From Frisingicoccus sp009929615 (GTDB lineage Bacteria > Bacillota > Clostridia > Lachnospirales > Lachnospiraceae): a stretch of 64,000 bases of DNA. Position 1 is the stretch's first letter. Each line of letters begins with the position of its first letter. A program made the position numbers and the translations under genes. The notes under the pieces are model-generated. The model did not search any database, was not told the DNA's origin, and saw only the letters and a list, made by a program, of their open reading frames with translations. Positions 1 to 7,949 of this stretch are shown piece after piece. Location: positions 1-64,000 of the forward strand of contig JAQUXR010000003.1 of NCBI GenBank assembly GCA_028692275.1, in the 5' to 3' direction.

Positions 1-1631
1 TTCTTGAGTTCTTCGCCGTCGGTGATAAACGAACAGCATTGCTTTTCCATCCGGTCAAGGGTGGCGTAACAAATCAATACATTACGTGGTGGCAATCCCA
101 CGAAAAAAATGATTGACCCTAAATTTTCTTTAAAAGAATAGTCATAATTATCACTCAGGGTATATTCATTAACAATATTATTCACCTTTCGGGAATCCAT
201 GGCTGCAATAGCTTTATTCAGAATTCCTGTGAGCATCGTAGCATCTTTCGATGTCCATAAGACATAATCTGCCGGAAAGGACTGACCATAGCTCATTGAT
301 AAATCTGTATAAAATGGACTTTTTAGCCGATAGGCTGCAATATAATAATTCAGGAAACAGACATCCGCCTCCCCGGTCTGAACTGCCTTCAAACACTCAT
401 CGATGGATGACTTGTAAACCGGCACGTAGTCTTCGACATATTGCTGGACTGCCACTTCCGAATTCTTATAATTCTCAATCAAAGCCACCCGATACTCCTG
501 GTTATTGAAAAATGGCACCCCCGCCTTCGTAATGACAGACAGACTGATGTCCAGAATAGGTCTTGAAACCTGTACCGTCTGATTGGCTGTATACCCTGTC
601 TGTATGGCAGGCAGCACAATATCTACAAGGCCTTCCTCAAGGCTGTTCACCGGTGTGATTGCATTTGGCATCAGCTTATATTCCAGACTTACATTCATAC
701 TCCGTGCTATAGCATTCATAAGTGCTACCGCAATTCCCTCAGGTCTTCCGGTTTCAGAATTTGTCCGAATAATTGGATAGCAGTCCTCCCAATAGCCCAC
801 CTGCAGACTTGAAAGCTCCTGAATATAGGCTATCTCTTTTCTTGTAAACTGAGGCACATTGGAAATAACGCTGGTGCTGTAATATTCCTCGGCCAGTTCC
901 TCTGCAAAATATGGATTCTCATTCCGAATCTGTACCATTGCCTCATTCAGTTCCTGGAGCATCTCCGTATTATCTTTGGATGTCATGAAATAGAAAGGGT
1001 CTGCGCCTTCCTTTCCAATAACTTTTAGATTCGTATGCAAAGCTAGACTGCCGCTGAGCATAATATCCACTTCACCGGATACAACAGCATTTAGGATAAC
1101 CTCTTCTTTAGCATATTCACGAGTATCATATATGAATCCATGTTCCTGGGCATAGGATTTAAAGAAACCTATCTGAAAACTGCCCGCCAGAACACCTACT
1201 GTTTTTCCGTTAAAGCCTTCATAATCATTATAATAAAGTTCATCATTATCCAGTCTTGTATAAAGTACTGTTTGTTCAACGCCATTGGGAATATCCGTAA
1301 AAGCATAAACCGCCTCACGTTCCGGAGTCCGCTGGGCCGTGCCCACAAAGTCTATTTCTCCGGTCTTTAACATCTCCAGACAATTTTCCCAGGTATCATA
1401 AACATACTCATATCTCCATCCCGTATATTGGGATACCCAGTTAAGTATTTCAACCCCATAGCCCGAATAAGTTCCATAACCGTTTTCTTCAATAAAAGAG
1501 CCGTAATCGATATAGCCAATTCTTATCACTTCTGTATCATCTGCCGCTTCAGCATTCGACGGCATATTCCCCCAGACTGCCAAAAAAAATACTACAAAAG
1601 CGAGAATTCGAGCCACTCGTCTTTTCTTCAT
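1..1631 (-). CDS. Membrane sensor protein with two SBP_bac_3 domains (partial, C-terminus off window)
   Basis: Open from an ATG at 1631 to the window edge, about 543 codons, with no stop. The N-terminus is a signal or anchor sequence (MKKRR, then a hydrophobic stretch to about residue 25, then SNAEAAD). Two successive extracellular solute-binding family 3 (amino-acid-binding-like) domains follow, roughly residues 38-262 and 275-490; the first contains GYGVEILNWV and FVGTAQRTPER, the second LQVGYWEDCYP and GRPEGIAVALM. A short hydrophobic stretch (IIFFVGLP, then VLICYATL) near residue 500 looks like a membrane segment, followed by a charged linker (DRMEKQCC...DGEELKN). In Lachnospiraceae this architecture precedes histidine kinase or GGDEF output domains; which one applies cannot be seen here. 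It lies 78 nt downstream of the GNAT gene on the same strand and probably shares its c-di-GMP riboswitch leader, which would suit a GGDEF/EAL output, but that is inference. Confidence 0.85.
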   Translation of the reverse strand, partial: MKKRRVARILAFVVFFLAVWGNMPSNAEAADDTEVIRIGYIDYGSFIEENGYGTYSGYGVEILNWVSQYTGWRYEYVYDTWENCLEMLKTGEIDFVGTAQRTPEREAVYAFTDIPNGVEQTVLYTRLDNDELYYNDYEGFNGKTVGVLAGSFQIGFFKSYAQEHGFIYDTREYAKEEVILNAVVSGEVDIMLSGSLALHTNLKVIGKEGADPFYFMTSKDNTEMLQELNEAMVQIRNENPYFAEELAEEYYSTSVISNVPQFTRKEIAYIQELSSLQVGYWEDCYPIIRTNSETGRPEGIAVALMNAIARSMNVSLEYKLMPNAITPVNSLEEGLVDIVLPAIQTGYTANQTVQVSRPILDISLSVITKAGVPFFNNQEYRVALIENYKNSEVAVQQYVEDYVPVYKSSIDECLKAVQTGEADVCFLNYYIAAYRLKSPFYTDLSMSYGQSFPADYVLWTSKDATMLTGILNKAIAAMDSRKVNNIVNEYTLSDNYDYSFKENLGSIIFFVGLPPRNVLICYATLDRMEKQCCSFITDGEELK

Positions 1632-1709
1632 GGCATGAACCTCCATCCCCCAAAAACATCTTACCTATACTATTTCTATATAAAAAGTATAGCACAAAAA
1701 AAGTAAGAA

Positions 1710-2231
1710 TCAATCAATTGCTTTTTCCAGACAAACGAGCTGAACACCCTCAATTCCATTAAATTTACATGGCACTATCGACACTTCTGTATACCCGAGT
1801 TTCTTATACAGTTTTCTGGCCGTCTGATTCCTCTTATTAGTGTCCATGCGAAGATACCGGCATCCATGATCTAAGGCATATTTTTCATAAAAATCTACAA
1901 AGCTTGTGCCAAATCCATGACCACCCATTTGCGGAGAGACAACAAGTGTATGAAGAACCATCACTTCTTCATCCAAAGCCTTAAAATTCCAGGATGCATC
2001 CGAATACTCAGGCACCTGTATCTGATTAATCCGGCCAACTGCAACAATCCGTCCCCCAACCTCTTCCACAAACATATCCCCCGCTGCTATAGACGCTTTC
2101 GCTGTTGCCCGTGTCGGATAGATGGAACGCACCCAGCCAATCTTTGTCTCACCGGCTTCCTCCGCTGTATGAATCTCATTATATATAGCTGAAATATTAT
2201 CCAAATCCTCTAAATCTGCTTTTCGAAACAT
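1710..2231 (-). CDS. GNAT family N-acetyltransferase
   Basis: A 173-residue protein with the GNAT fold. The acetyl-CoA-binding motif A is VVSPQMGGHGFGTSFVDF (near residues 97-114), followed by the typical RLDTN-like strand LRMDTNKRNQTARKLYKKLGY. It presumably acetylates a small molecule or protein amine in the cytoplasm; the substrate cannot be predicted. The start at 2231 has a good ribosome-binding site (AGGAGAG). It is the first protein gene after a cyclic-di-GMP-I riboswitch and its terminator, so its expression should respond to c-di-GMP. The next gene downstream is the two-domain membrane sensor at 1-1631. Confidence 0.9.
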   Translation of the reverse strand: MFRKADLEDLDNISAIYNEIHTAEEAGETKIGWVRSIYPTRATAKASIAAGDMFVEEVGGRIVAVGRINQIQVPEYSDASWNFKALDEEVMVLHTLVVSPQMGGHGFGTSFVDFYEKYALDHGCRYLRMDTNKRNQTARKLYKKLGYTEVSIVPCKFNGIEGVQLVCLEKAID

Positions 2232-2272
2232 ATTCTCTCCTCATCCTGCAAATAAATCAAATATATACCATA

Positions 2273-2299
2273 CAAAAAGACACTGTCCTAAAACAGTGC
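2273..2299 (-). terminator. Intrinsic terminator of the GEMM riboswitch
   Basis: On the minus strand GGCACTG pairs with CAGTGTC around a TTTTAGGA loop and is followed by a T tract. It sits just after the 3' end of the c-di-GMP aptamer and 40 nt before the GNAT start, the usual place for a riboswitch expression platform. Whether ligand promotes or prevents termination cannot be decided by eye. Confidence 0.8.
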
Positions 2300-2307
2300 C
2301 TACAATA

Positions 2308-2380
2308 TCATTGCAACCGGCTGCCATTTCACAGGCCCATAGCTTTGCGTCCCAGGATTTCTCCTGGTTTGCCTACTTAT
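2308..2380 (-). promoter_or_regulatory. Cyclic-di-GMP-I riboswitch (GEMM-I aptamer)
   Basis: Read on the minus strand, the element has the GEMM-I landmarks in order: GGCAAACC (2373-2366), a stem CCAGGA-GAAA-TCCTGG closed by a GAAA tetraloop, the conserved GGGACGCAAAGC segment (tetraloop receptor side), GGGCCT, and the closing TGGCAGCCGGTTGC (2325-2312). These positions match the family consensus for cyclic di-GMP binding. A TATAAT box at 2388-2383, just upstream, could act as a local promoter, but no good -35 box is visible because that position falls inside the tRNA gene. The controlled gene is the GNAT acetyltransferase at 1710-2231, probably with the membrane sensor after it. Confidence 0.92.
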
Positions 2381-2401
2381 AAATTATATTCCGTTTATAA
2401 A

Positions 2402-2489
2402 CGGAGACGGTGGGATTCGAACCCACGTGCCGGTAACCCGACAAACTGATTTCGAGTCAGTCCCGTTATGGCCACTTCGGTACGTCTCC
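2402..2489 (-). tRNA. tRNA-Ser (anticodon CGA)
   Basis: An 88-nt class II tRNA. The acceptor stem GGAGACG/CGTCTCC is followed by a G discriminator, as expected for serine tRNAs. The anticodon loop is CTCGAAA, giving anticodon CGA, which reads UCG. There is a long variable arm and a T arm with GTTCGAATCC. No CCA is encoded. The gene has its own strong promoter and is followed within about 25 nt by the c-di-GMP riboswitch, with no terminator between them. Confidence 0.96.
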
Positions 2490-2493
2490 ATAA

Positions 2494-2526
2494 ATAACCG
2501 CTCTGATTTCAGGTCAGAACGGTTAT
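2494..2526 (-). terminator. Hairpin between the ROK gene and tRNA-Ser
   Basis: AATAACCG(T/C)TCTGA and its complement form a stem of about 14 bp around a short loop, followed by TTTATGG on the minus strand. It lies after the stop of the ROK gene and could terminate that operon. It also starts about where the tRNA promoter would initiate, so it may instead be a 5' leader hairpin on the tRNA precursor. Confidence 0.5.
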
Positions 2527-2527
2527 T

Positions 2528-2556
2528 ATTATACTACATATTCCTATGTTTTTCAA
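2528..2556 (-). promoter_or_regulatory. Sigma-A promoter of the tRNA-Ser/riboswitch unit
   Basis: On the minus strand TTGAAA (2556-2551) and a perfect TATAAT (2533-2528) are separated by exactly 17 nt. Initiation would fall near the hairpin that precedes the mature tRNA 5' end. The promoter begins about 12 bp after the ROK stop codon. Confidence 0.75.
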
Positions 2557-2567
2557 ACAAATTTTTA

Positions 2568-3536
2568 TTATAACTCTGCATATCCGCCTGAAGCAATAAG
2601 CAGTGCACCTGCCAGAACAGCATCATCCAGAAAATAACTCTGCAAAATCTCATAACGGCCTTTATTAGCGATAAAGGCTAAGTCGTCTGTAAATCTGCGA
2701 AGCCGTTCGAAAAGAATGTCTCCCATCTTCGCAACACCACCGCCAATAACAATCCTGTCCACACCTTGTGCCGCCAGGACATTCGCTAAAGCCAAAGAAA
2801 AGGTCTGTCCGATTCGGTCCAATTCGGCATTGGCAAACCCATCACCTGCCTTTACAGCTTCTGCCAGATCCTGACAGCTTATCTGAGTCCTGTCCCCATC
2901 ATGTTTGCCTGTCAGAATCGAATCTCCCGGAATATAGCCCTCTTGACGTAATCTGGTTTCGATACTTCTACCTGAACAGATTAATTCGGTCCGTGTATAA
3001 GCCCCCGGCAAAGCTGAAGTCCAGTCGGGCACCAGCATATTCCCAAGATATGAAGCACCATAGCCACTGCCATCATAGTACTTCCCATGAATAAAGAGTC
3101 CACCGCCAATGCCTGTACCAATATTCGTGTAAAAAAAGTTCTCCGATTTCTGTCCGGCACCTTTATAGAGTTCGGCAAAGCCACCTGTCACTGTATCATT
3201 AACTACAATAACAGGAAGATTGAATGCCTTCTCAAACCATCGTTTCAATTCAAAATCTTTCCATCCCGGTACCTGCAAAGAAGAAAGGACTCGTCCTGTT
3301 GATGTTTCCAGCGGACCACCAAAACCCACGCCAATCGCCTCTATTTTTCCGGCATAGTTACACATAGAAAGATAGTCGTGTATATTCTCCGCAAGCCATT
3401 CCAAAATATCCTCCGCCCCACGACGGTATTGTAACCGTACCTGACGGCGGTCAAGAATCGTCCCATCAGAAAGTCCTATGGCTATCTGCTGCTTTGTTCC
3501 TCCGATTTCCACACCAATAAAGCGGGAATTATTCAT
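2568..3536 (-). CDS. ROK family protein, variant lacking the zinc motif
   Basis: About 322 residues. The N-terminal phosphate-binding motif VEIGGTK and the region VVNDTVTGGFAELY, which carries the presumed catalytic Asp, place it in the ROK sugar kinase/regulator family, as do GIGGGLFIHG and VIGGGVA. The family's zinc ligand motif CxCGxxGCxE is absent, and the usual ExGH motif is replaced (GASYLGNM). There is no N-terminal helix-turn-helix, so it is not an NagC-type repressor. The ATG at 3536 overlaps the last codons of rpiB by 8 nt (ATGAATAA), which suggests translational coupling; the longer in-frame start at 3572 is deep inside rpiB and less likely. Co-transcription with rpiB beside the allose genes suggests a sugar or sugar-phosphate role, but the substrate is unknown. 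Confidence 0.82.
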   Translation of the reverse strand: MNNSRFIGVEIGGTKQQIAIGLSDGTILDRRQVRLQYRRGAEDILEWLAENIHDYLSMCNYAGKIEAIGVGFGGPLETSTGRVLSSLQVPGWKDFELKRWFEKAFNLPVIVVNDTVTGGFAELYKGAGQKSENFFYTNIGTGIGGGLFIHGKYYDGSGYGASYLGNMLVPDWTSALPGAYTRTELICSGRSIETRLRQEGYIPGDSILTGKHDGDRTQISCQDLAEAVKAGDGFANAELDRIGQTFSLALANVLAAQGVDRIVIGGGVAKMGDILFERLRRFTDDLAFIANKGRYEILQSYFLDDAVLAGALLIASGGYAEL

Positions 3537-3993
3537 GCCATTTTGCACCGTATTTTTCCTCAATATCAGCAAGCATTGCTACACGTACAGCATGTCTTCC
3601 ACCTTCATACTCAGCGGCAAAGAATTCATCTACAATCATTTTAGCCAGCTCAGAGCCAACAACTCTGGCTCCCATAGCAATGATATTCGCATTGTTGTGC
3701 TGTACCGTTAATCTTGCAGAGTATGGTTCACTGCATACTGCCGCACGGATACCCGGAACTTTATTCGCTGCCAGAGAAATACCAATACCTGTTCCACAGA
3801 TTAATACACCCTTTTCAACATCGCCACGCATAACTGCTTCTGCAACTTTCAAACCGGGTTCCGGATAATTCACTTTCACAGTTGGGTCGAATGCACCGTA
3901 ATCCACACATTCATAACCTTTCTCTGTTAAATGTTCCATTAAAATATTTTTTAATTCAATCGCTACATGGTCACAGCCAAATCCTACTTTCAT
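3529..3993 (-). CDS. rpiB: RpiB/LacAB family sugar-phosphate isomerase (probable allose-6-phosphate isomerase)
   Basis: A 154-residue protein of the ribose-5-phosphate isomerase B family. Asp8-His9 (GCDHVA) and Cys66 in LICGTGIGISLAANK form the characteristic active site, and HNNANIIAMGAR is conserved. RpiB enzymes interconvert ribose-5-P and ribulose-5-P, and members in allose operons also isomerise allose-6-P to allulose-6-P. Its position next to alsB, alsK and alsE supports the second role. It is separated from alsB by a hairpin and has its own promoter, so it may also be expressed independently for pentose-phosphate metabolism. Ribosome-binding site GGAGGT precedes the ATG. Confidence 0.93.
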   Translation of the reverse strand: MKVGFGCDHVAIELKNILMEHLTEKGYECVDYGAFDPTVKVNYPEPGLKVAEAVMRGDVEKGVLICGTGIGISLAANKVPGIRAAVCSEPYSARLTVQHNNANIIAMGARVVGSELAKMIVDEFFAAEYEGGRHAVRVAMLADIEEKYGAKWHE

Positions 3994-4042
3994 CGTCTAT
4001 ACCTCCAACATAAAATTTAATTTTTGTGTTTACATCTTTTTT

Positions 4043-4071
4043 AGTATAGCATATTCCTTTCAAGGCTTCAA
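4043..4071 (-). promoter_or_regulatory. Probable promoter of rpiB-ROK
   Basis: Minus strand TTGAAG (4071-4066), 17-nt spacer, TATACT (4048-4043), upstream of rpiB. It follows the hairpin behind alsB, so the last two genes of the cluster can be transcribed separately. Confidence 0.6.
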
Positions 4072-4084
4072 TCGTCAGCATAGA

Positions 4085-4115
4085 GAAAGAGACCGGAAAA
4101 ATCCGGTCTCTTCAG
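4085..4115 (-). terminator. Hairpin after alsB
   Basis: GAGACCGGA/TCCGGTCTC, a perfect 9-10 bp stem around a short loop. On the minus strand it is followed by TTTCTCT, a weak T tract. It could be a leaky terminator or a 3' stabilising hairpin for alsB mRNA; highly expressed binding-protein genes often carry one. Confidence 0.65.
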
Positions 4116-4157
4116 AGGTTATCCTTACAGATATTCGCAACCCTCTTTGCCTTTTAT

Positions 4158-5168
4158 TTATTCTTTGACAACTAATGTGGAATCAACTGGTGTCATTTCT
4201 GGAATAACGCCAACTTCACCTTTAGTTCCGGCTTTAACAGCTTCTACTAACATTTCAAGACCTTTAGCGCCAACGCCTGCTGGATCCTGAGCAACTGTTG
4301 CAGATAAGTTACCTGCATTTACTGAATCAACAGCTTCTGTGTCACCATCTGTACCAACAACAAGGATTTCGCCAAGTTTGTCAGCGTTGACAACTGCCTG
4401 TAAAGCACCAAGAGCCATTGTATCATTACAGCAGTAGATACCCTTTAAGTCTGGGTTCTGCTGAATGTAGCTTGCTGCAATATCCAATGCTTTCTGACGA
4501 TCCCAGTCTGCTGGAAGACTTCCAACAACTTCAAGACCAGCTGCTTTGAAAGCTTCTGTGGCACCATCTCTTCTGTCTTCACCTGAAGCGTTACCAGCTT
4601 TACCTTCGATAACAGCTACCTGGCTTCCTGCATCAACATTGTCGATGATATACTGAGCGCCTTTAGCACCAACAGCGATATTATCTGTTGTTACGAAACC
4701 AACAACAGCACCACCCTGTTTTGTTAATTCATCCATGTCAAATTTTTCATCAATATCAACGATTGTAATACCCTTTTCTGTAGCTTCAGCTACACCTGCT
4801 ACAAGATTTACTGCAGACAGAGGTGCAATAGCGATACCTTTGTAACCTTTGTTGATACAGCTTTCAAGGATAGCAAGCTGTCCTTCTGTATCTTCTTCAT
4901 TCTGAGCTGCATAGATATCCACTTTGATACCCATTTCTGCTGCTTTTTCTTCAACACCCTTCCACATCTTTACCCAGAAGTCACTTGCCTGTGTCTTCAA
5001 GATAACTGCGTACTCTGCGTCTCCTGTTGCTTCTGCAGTTGTTTCCCCCGCTGCAGCTGTTTCTGCTTTAGTTTCCGCTTTTGTCTCTTTTGTAGAACTT
5101 CCACAGCCAACGAGTGCTGCAACTACCATAGACATTGTAAGCGCTAAAGCTACAATTCTCTTCTTCAT
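4158..5168 (-). CDS. alsB: D-allose-binding lipoprotein AlsB
   Basis: A 336-residue periplasmic-binding-protein-fold lipoprotein (peripla_BP_4). The signal peptide ends in a lipobox (LVGC at about residue 22), followed by a Thr/Ala/Glu-rich linker. The mature part matches E. coli AlsB closely: AEYAVILKTQASDFWV, NKGYKGIAIAPLSAVNLV, VVGFVTTDNIAVGAKGA, IEGKAGNASGEDRRDGATEAFK, PADWDRQKALDIA and the NDTMA motif. It delivers D-allose to AlsA/AlsC at the membrane. It lies after alsK and before rpiB in the operon. Ribose is an alternative ligand for this family, but the full gene set favours allose. Confidence 0.93.
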   Translation of the reverse strand: MKKRIVALALTMSMVVAALVGCGSSTKETKAETKAETAAAGETTAEATGDAEYAVILKTQASDFWVKMWKGVEEKAAEMGIKVDIYAAQNEEDTEGQLAILESCINKGYKGIAIAPLSAVNLVAGVAEATEKGITIVDIDEKFDMDELTKQGGAVVGFVTTDNIAVGAKGAQYIIDNVDAGSQVAVIEGKAGNASGEDRRDGATEAFKAAGLEVVGSLPADWDRQKALDIAASYIQQNPDLKGIYCCNDTMALGALQAVVNADKLGEILVVGTDGDTEAVDSVNAGNLSATVAQDPAGVGAKGLEMLVEAVKAGTKGEVGVIPEMTPVDSTLVVKE

Positions 5169-5236
5169 TTTTAATCCTCTCCTTTTTGCTTTCTATATAG
5201 ACTGCTTATGCAGAACTATATCATTCTTGTGAAACA

Positions 5237-6154
5237 CTATGAATGTTTCTGTTTACTTAATTTGTCGAAAGCAGCGTAAGCCCCACCAATAACTCCGCTG
5301 TCCTGATTATGTTTTGGGAAAACAAATTCAAGATTCTCTGATGGAAAAGGCTTTCTTGCCCGGTCCTTTACCGCTTTAATCAAGCGTTCCATAGGAAATC
5401 CTTCCATCGTCATAACCCCGCCGGCCATAATCACATAATCCGGATCCAGAATGCTGATTTCTGTCGCCATCGGAATAGCCAGTGTATCTACATATTCCTG
5501 AATAACCGGATCATCTCCATGTTTTACAAACACTTCTGAAATATCTGTTTCAGGAAAACATGTATCTGTCAAATGCCGCAAATACCGGCCTGAACATCTG
5601 GTTTCTGAACATCCAATATTCCCACAGGTGCAGGCTTCCTTTATGCCATACATAGGTATATGTCCTAATTCGCCTGCCGCACCATTCTTACCCACATGAA
5701 GCCGGCCATTAATATAAACCGCATTACCAAAACCGGTTCCCAGATAAAATCCAAGGATGGTTTTCTCCTGCTCAGGGTCCAGCTGATGTGTCTTTATATC
5801 GTTAACCAGAAGATAATTCACATCCCGATCAACAAATACTGGAATATTCACATAAGCACTTAACAAATTTCCTAAATCAATATTCTCAAGCCCTTTTAAA
5901 TTCGGGGTTGAATAAACAAAGCTTTTATCTTTACTTACAATCGACGGTACTCCCACTGAAATCGCAGAAACCTGATTTTCCAACGCATGGCGTTTTATGT
6001 AAGACTTCACTTCTTGTCCAAGATTATCCACAGCCGAGTCGGACTGAAGCATCTCGCTGGACGTTCTTTCAAAGTTTTTCAGATTTCCTGATGTATCAAC
6101 GGTTCCAATACGAAAATTCGTTCCGCCAATATCAATGCCAATGACATATCCCAT
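5237..6154 (-). CDS. alsK: D-allose kinase AlsK (ROK family)
   Basis: A 305-residue ROK sugar kinase. It has the ATP-binding DIGGTN motif near residue 8, the catalytic Asp111 (VDRDVN), the sugar-contacting E162-L-G-H165, and the zinc motif CTCGNIGCSE from residue 175. VGVPSIVSKDK and STPNLKG resemble E. coli AlsK (GFPALVSKDK, STPNLP) more than glucokinase. It should phosphorylate D-allose to allose-6-phosphate in the cytoplasm. It stands 20 nt after alsE and 68 nt before alsB, in one minus-strand operon. Confidence 0.9.
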   Translation of the reverse strand: MGYVIGIDIGGTNFRIGTVDTSGNLKNFERTSSEMLQSDSAVDNLGQEVKSYIKRHALENQVSAISVGVPSIVSKDKSFVYSTPNLKGLENIDLGNLLSAYVNIPVFVDRDVNYLLVNDIKTHQLDPEQEKTILGFYLGTGFGNAVYINGRLHVGKNGAAGELGHIPMYGIKEACTCGNIGCSETRCSGRYLRHLTDTCFPETDISEVFVKHGDDPVIQEYVDTLAIPMATEISILDPDYVIMAGGVMTMEGFPMERLIKAVKDRARKPFPSENLEFVFPKHNQDSGVIGGAYAAFDKLSKQKHS

Positions 6155-6174
6155 AGTGCTGTTCCTCTCTATAC

Positions 6175-6852
6175 TTAAGAATTCACACAGGCATTGAAAT
6201 TCTCAATCATCTTATCCCAAGCCGTTTTCAAATCTGCATCCAGATTAAAGAGTCCTGAACTTCCAACAATAAAGCATTCTGTTCCGGCTGCTGCCAAATC
6301 CTTAAAGGTATTCACATTACAGGAACCGTCTACTTCAATAATATACTTATAGCCCTTTTCTTCTTTTAACCGTTTCGCTTCTGCAATCTTATCCAGCATC
6401 TCGCGGATAAAAGGCTGACCGGCGAATCCAGGGTCAACACTCATGATGGTGATTTTGTCTACCAGATGAATATAGTGCTGAATATAAGACAATGGGGTTG
6501 CCGGATTCAATACAACGCCGACTTTACAACCGTTCGCACGAATCTTATTAATAATACGGAATGCATCCGAATTAATCGTTTCTGCATGAGGACAGATATA
6601 TCCGGCTCCGGCTTTTGCCAGGCTCTCAATATAATCATCAGGGTCTGTTACCATCAGATGGCAGTCCATAGGAATCTTAACAGCACTGCTGATTGCCTTA
6701 ACAAAATCTGGTGATAATGTAATATTCTTAACGAAATGTCCATCCATGATATCCACATGATACATATCGGCCCTCTCGTTTAAAATTTCAATCTGTTCTT
6801 TGATATTCAATAAATCCATACACATCAAAGATGGGTTAAATAATGGTTTCAT
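6175..6852 (-). CDS. alsE: D-allulose-6-phosphate 3-epimerase AlsE
   Basis: A 225-residue TIM-barrel protein of the ribulose-phosphate 3-epimerase family. Metal ligands appear as His32 and Asp34 (YHVDIMDGHF), His65 (DCHLMV) and the later Asp in IEVDGSCN; SVDPGFAGQPF and IVGSSGLFN form the phosphate site. PSLMCMDLL, DIMDGHFV and HAETIN (HPETIN in E. coli) resemble AlsE more than Rpe. The reaction would convert allulose-6-P to fructose-6-P, the last step before glycolysis. It lies between the permease and kinase genes of the allose operon, with a 116-nt gap after alsC. Confidence 0.92.
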   Translation of the reverse strand: MKPLFNPSLMCMDLLNIKEQIEILNERADMYHVDIMDGHFVKNITLSPDFVKAISSAVKIPMDCHLMVTDPDDYIESLAKAGAGYICPHAETINSDAFRIINKIRANGCKVGVVLNPATPLSYIQHYIHLVDKITIMSVDPGFAGQPFIREMLDKIAEAKRLKEEKGYKYIIEVDGSCNVNTFKDLAAAGTECFIVGSSGLFNLDADLKTAWDKMIENFNACVNS

Positions 6853-6968
6853 ATATCTTATCCTCCCTTCGTTATTTGATTTCTAAATTACATTTATTTT
6901 ACTATATTTTACATTTCATTTCAAGCCTGTGAAGCTCTCCTTCAAGACCTGTTTTCCAACAAAATCTA

Positions 6969-7931
6969 TCAGGATTTTCTAGCAATAAAACGGTCGATGG
7001 TTACAGAAATAATAATCAATGCACCCATTACGATCTGCTGATATGTAGATGGAATTGTCATAGCTGTCATAGCGTAGTTGATTAAACCAATAATCAGACC
7101 ACCGACAACAACTCCCGGAATCTTACCTTTACCACCCATGAAACTTGTACCACCAATAATTGATGCTGCAATCGCATAGGTTTCAAAACCTGTAGCTGCT
7201 GCAGGTTCAGCTGCACCAACACGACCAAGAAGTACAATACCTGCAAGACCTGCACATGTACCGGAAATCATAAATACAATCAGACGATGCAGATTAACAT
7301 TAATACCTGAATACCAGGCAGCATCCAGATTACCACCTAAAGCGTAGATATTACGTCCAACTTTACACTTGGTTGTCAAGAACCACAAAACAATCGCTGC
7401 CAGAATAGCAATAATAACAGGAATTGGTATACCAAGAACCTTGCCGCTCATTAATGCTGTAAAAGAAACAGGGAATCCATAAACGGAACGGGAATTGGAT
7501 ACAACCAGGGTAACACCACGGAAAATCGCCTGTGTACCTAATGTAATAATAAATGGATGTAATCCGGTTCCATTGACAAGGAGACCATTTATAAGACCAA
7601 ATACGGTACCTAATAAAATACCACAAAGAACTGCAACCGGTACAGGTACTCCGGCAATCATCATCTTTGCTGCAAAAAGTCCGGTCAACGCTGCCACGGA
7701 ACCAACGGACAGGTCAATACCTGCAATCAAAATTGCAAAGAACTCGCCGACTGCTAACAGGATGTTTACAGAACTCTGTTTTAATATCTGTGGCACACTG
7801 GTGCTGTTAAAAACACTGTCTGGTTTTACAATTGCTAAAATAACCAGCAACAGAACGAAAATACCAATGGTACCAAATTTCTGCCAAATCTCATTAAATG
7901 ACATTTTTTTCTTAGTTTTATTTTCACTCAT
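6969..7931 (-). CDS. alsC: D-allose ABC transporter permease AlsC
   Basis: A 320-residue polytopic membrane protein of the RbsC/AlsC (BPD_transp_2) family with about 8-10 hydrophobic segments. It carries the family signature GIDLSVGSVAALTG, and GGTSFMGGKGKIPGVVVGGLI near the C-terminus, which contacts the ATPase. It forms the membrane channel for allose uptake with AlsA and AlsB. It starts 18 nt after alsA with an AGGAG site. Confidence 0.92.
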   Translation of the reverse strand: MSENKTKKKMSFNEIWQKFGTIGIFVLLLVILAIVKPDSVFNSTSVPQILKQSSVNILLAVGEFFAILIAGIDLSVGSVAALTGLFAAKMMIAGVPVPVAVLCGILLGTVFGLINGLLVNGTGLHPFIITLGTQAIFRGVTLVVSNSRSVYGFPVSFTALMSGKVLGIPIPVIIAILAAIVLWFLTTKCKVGRNIYALGGNLDAAWYSGINVNLHRLIVFMISGTCAGLAGIVLLGRVGAAEPAAATGFETYAIAASIIGGTSFMGGKGKIPGVVVGGLIIGLINYAMTAMTIPSTYQQIVMGALIIISVTIDRFIARKS

Positions 7932-7949
7932 ATCATTAATCTCCTTTTC

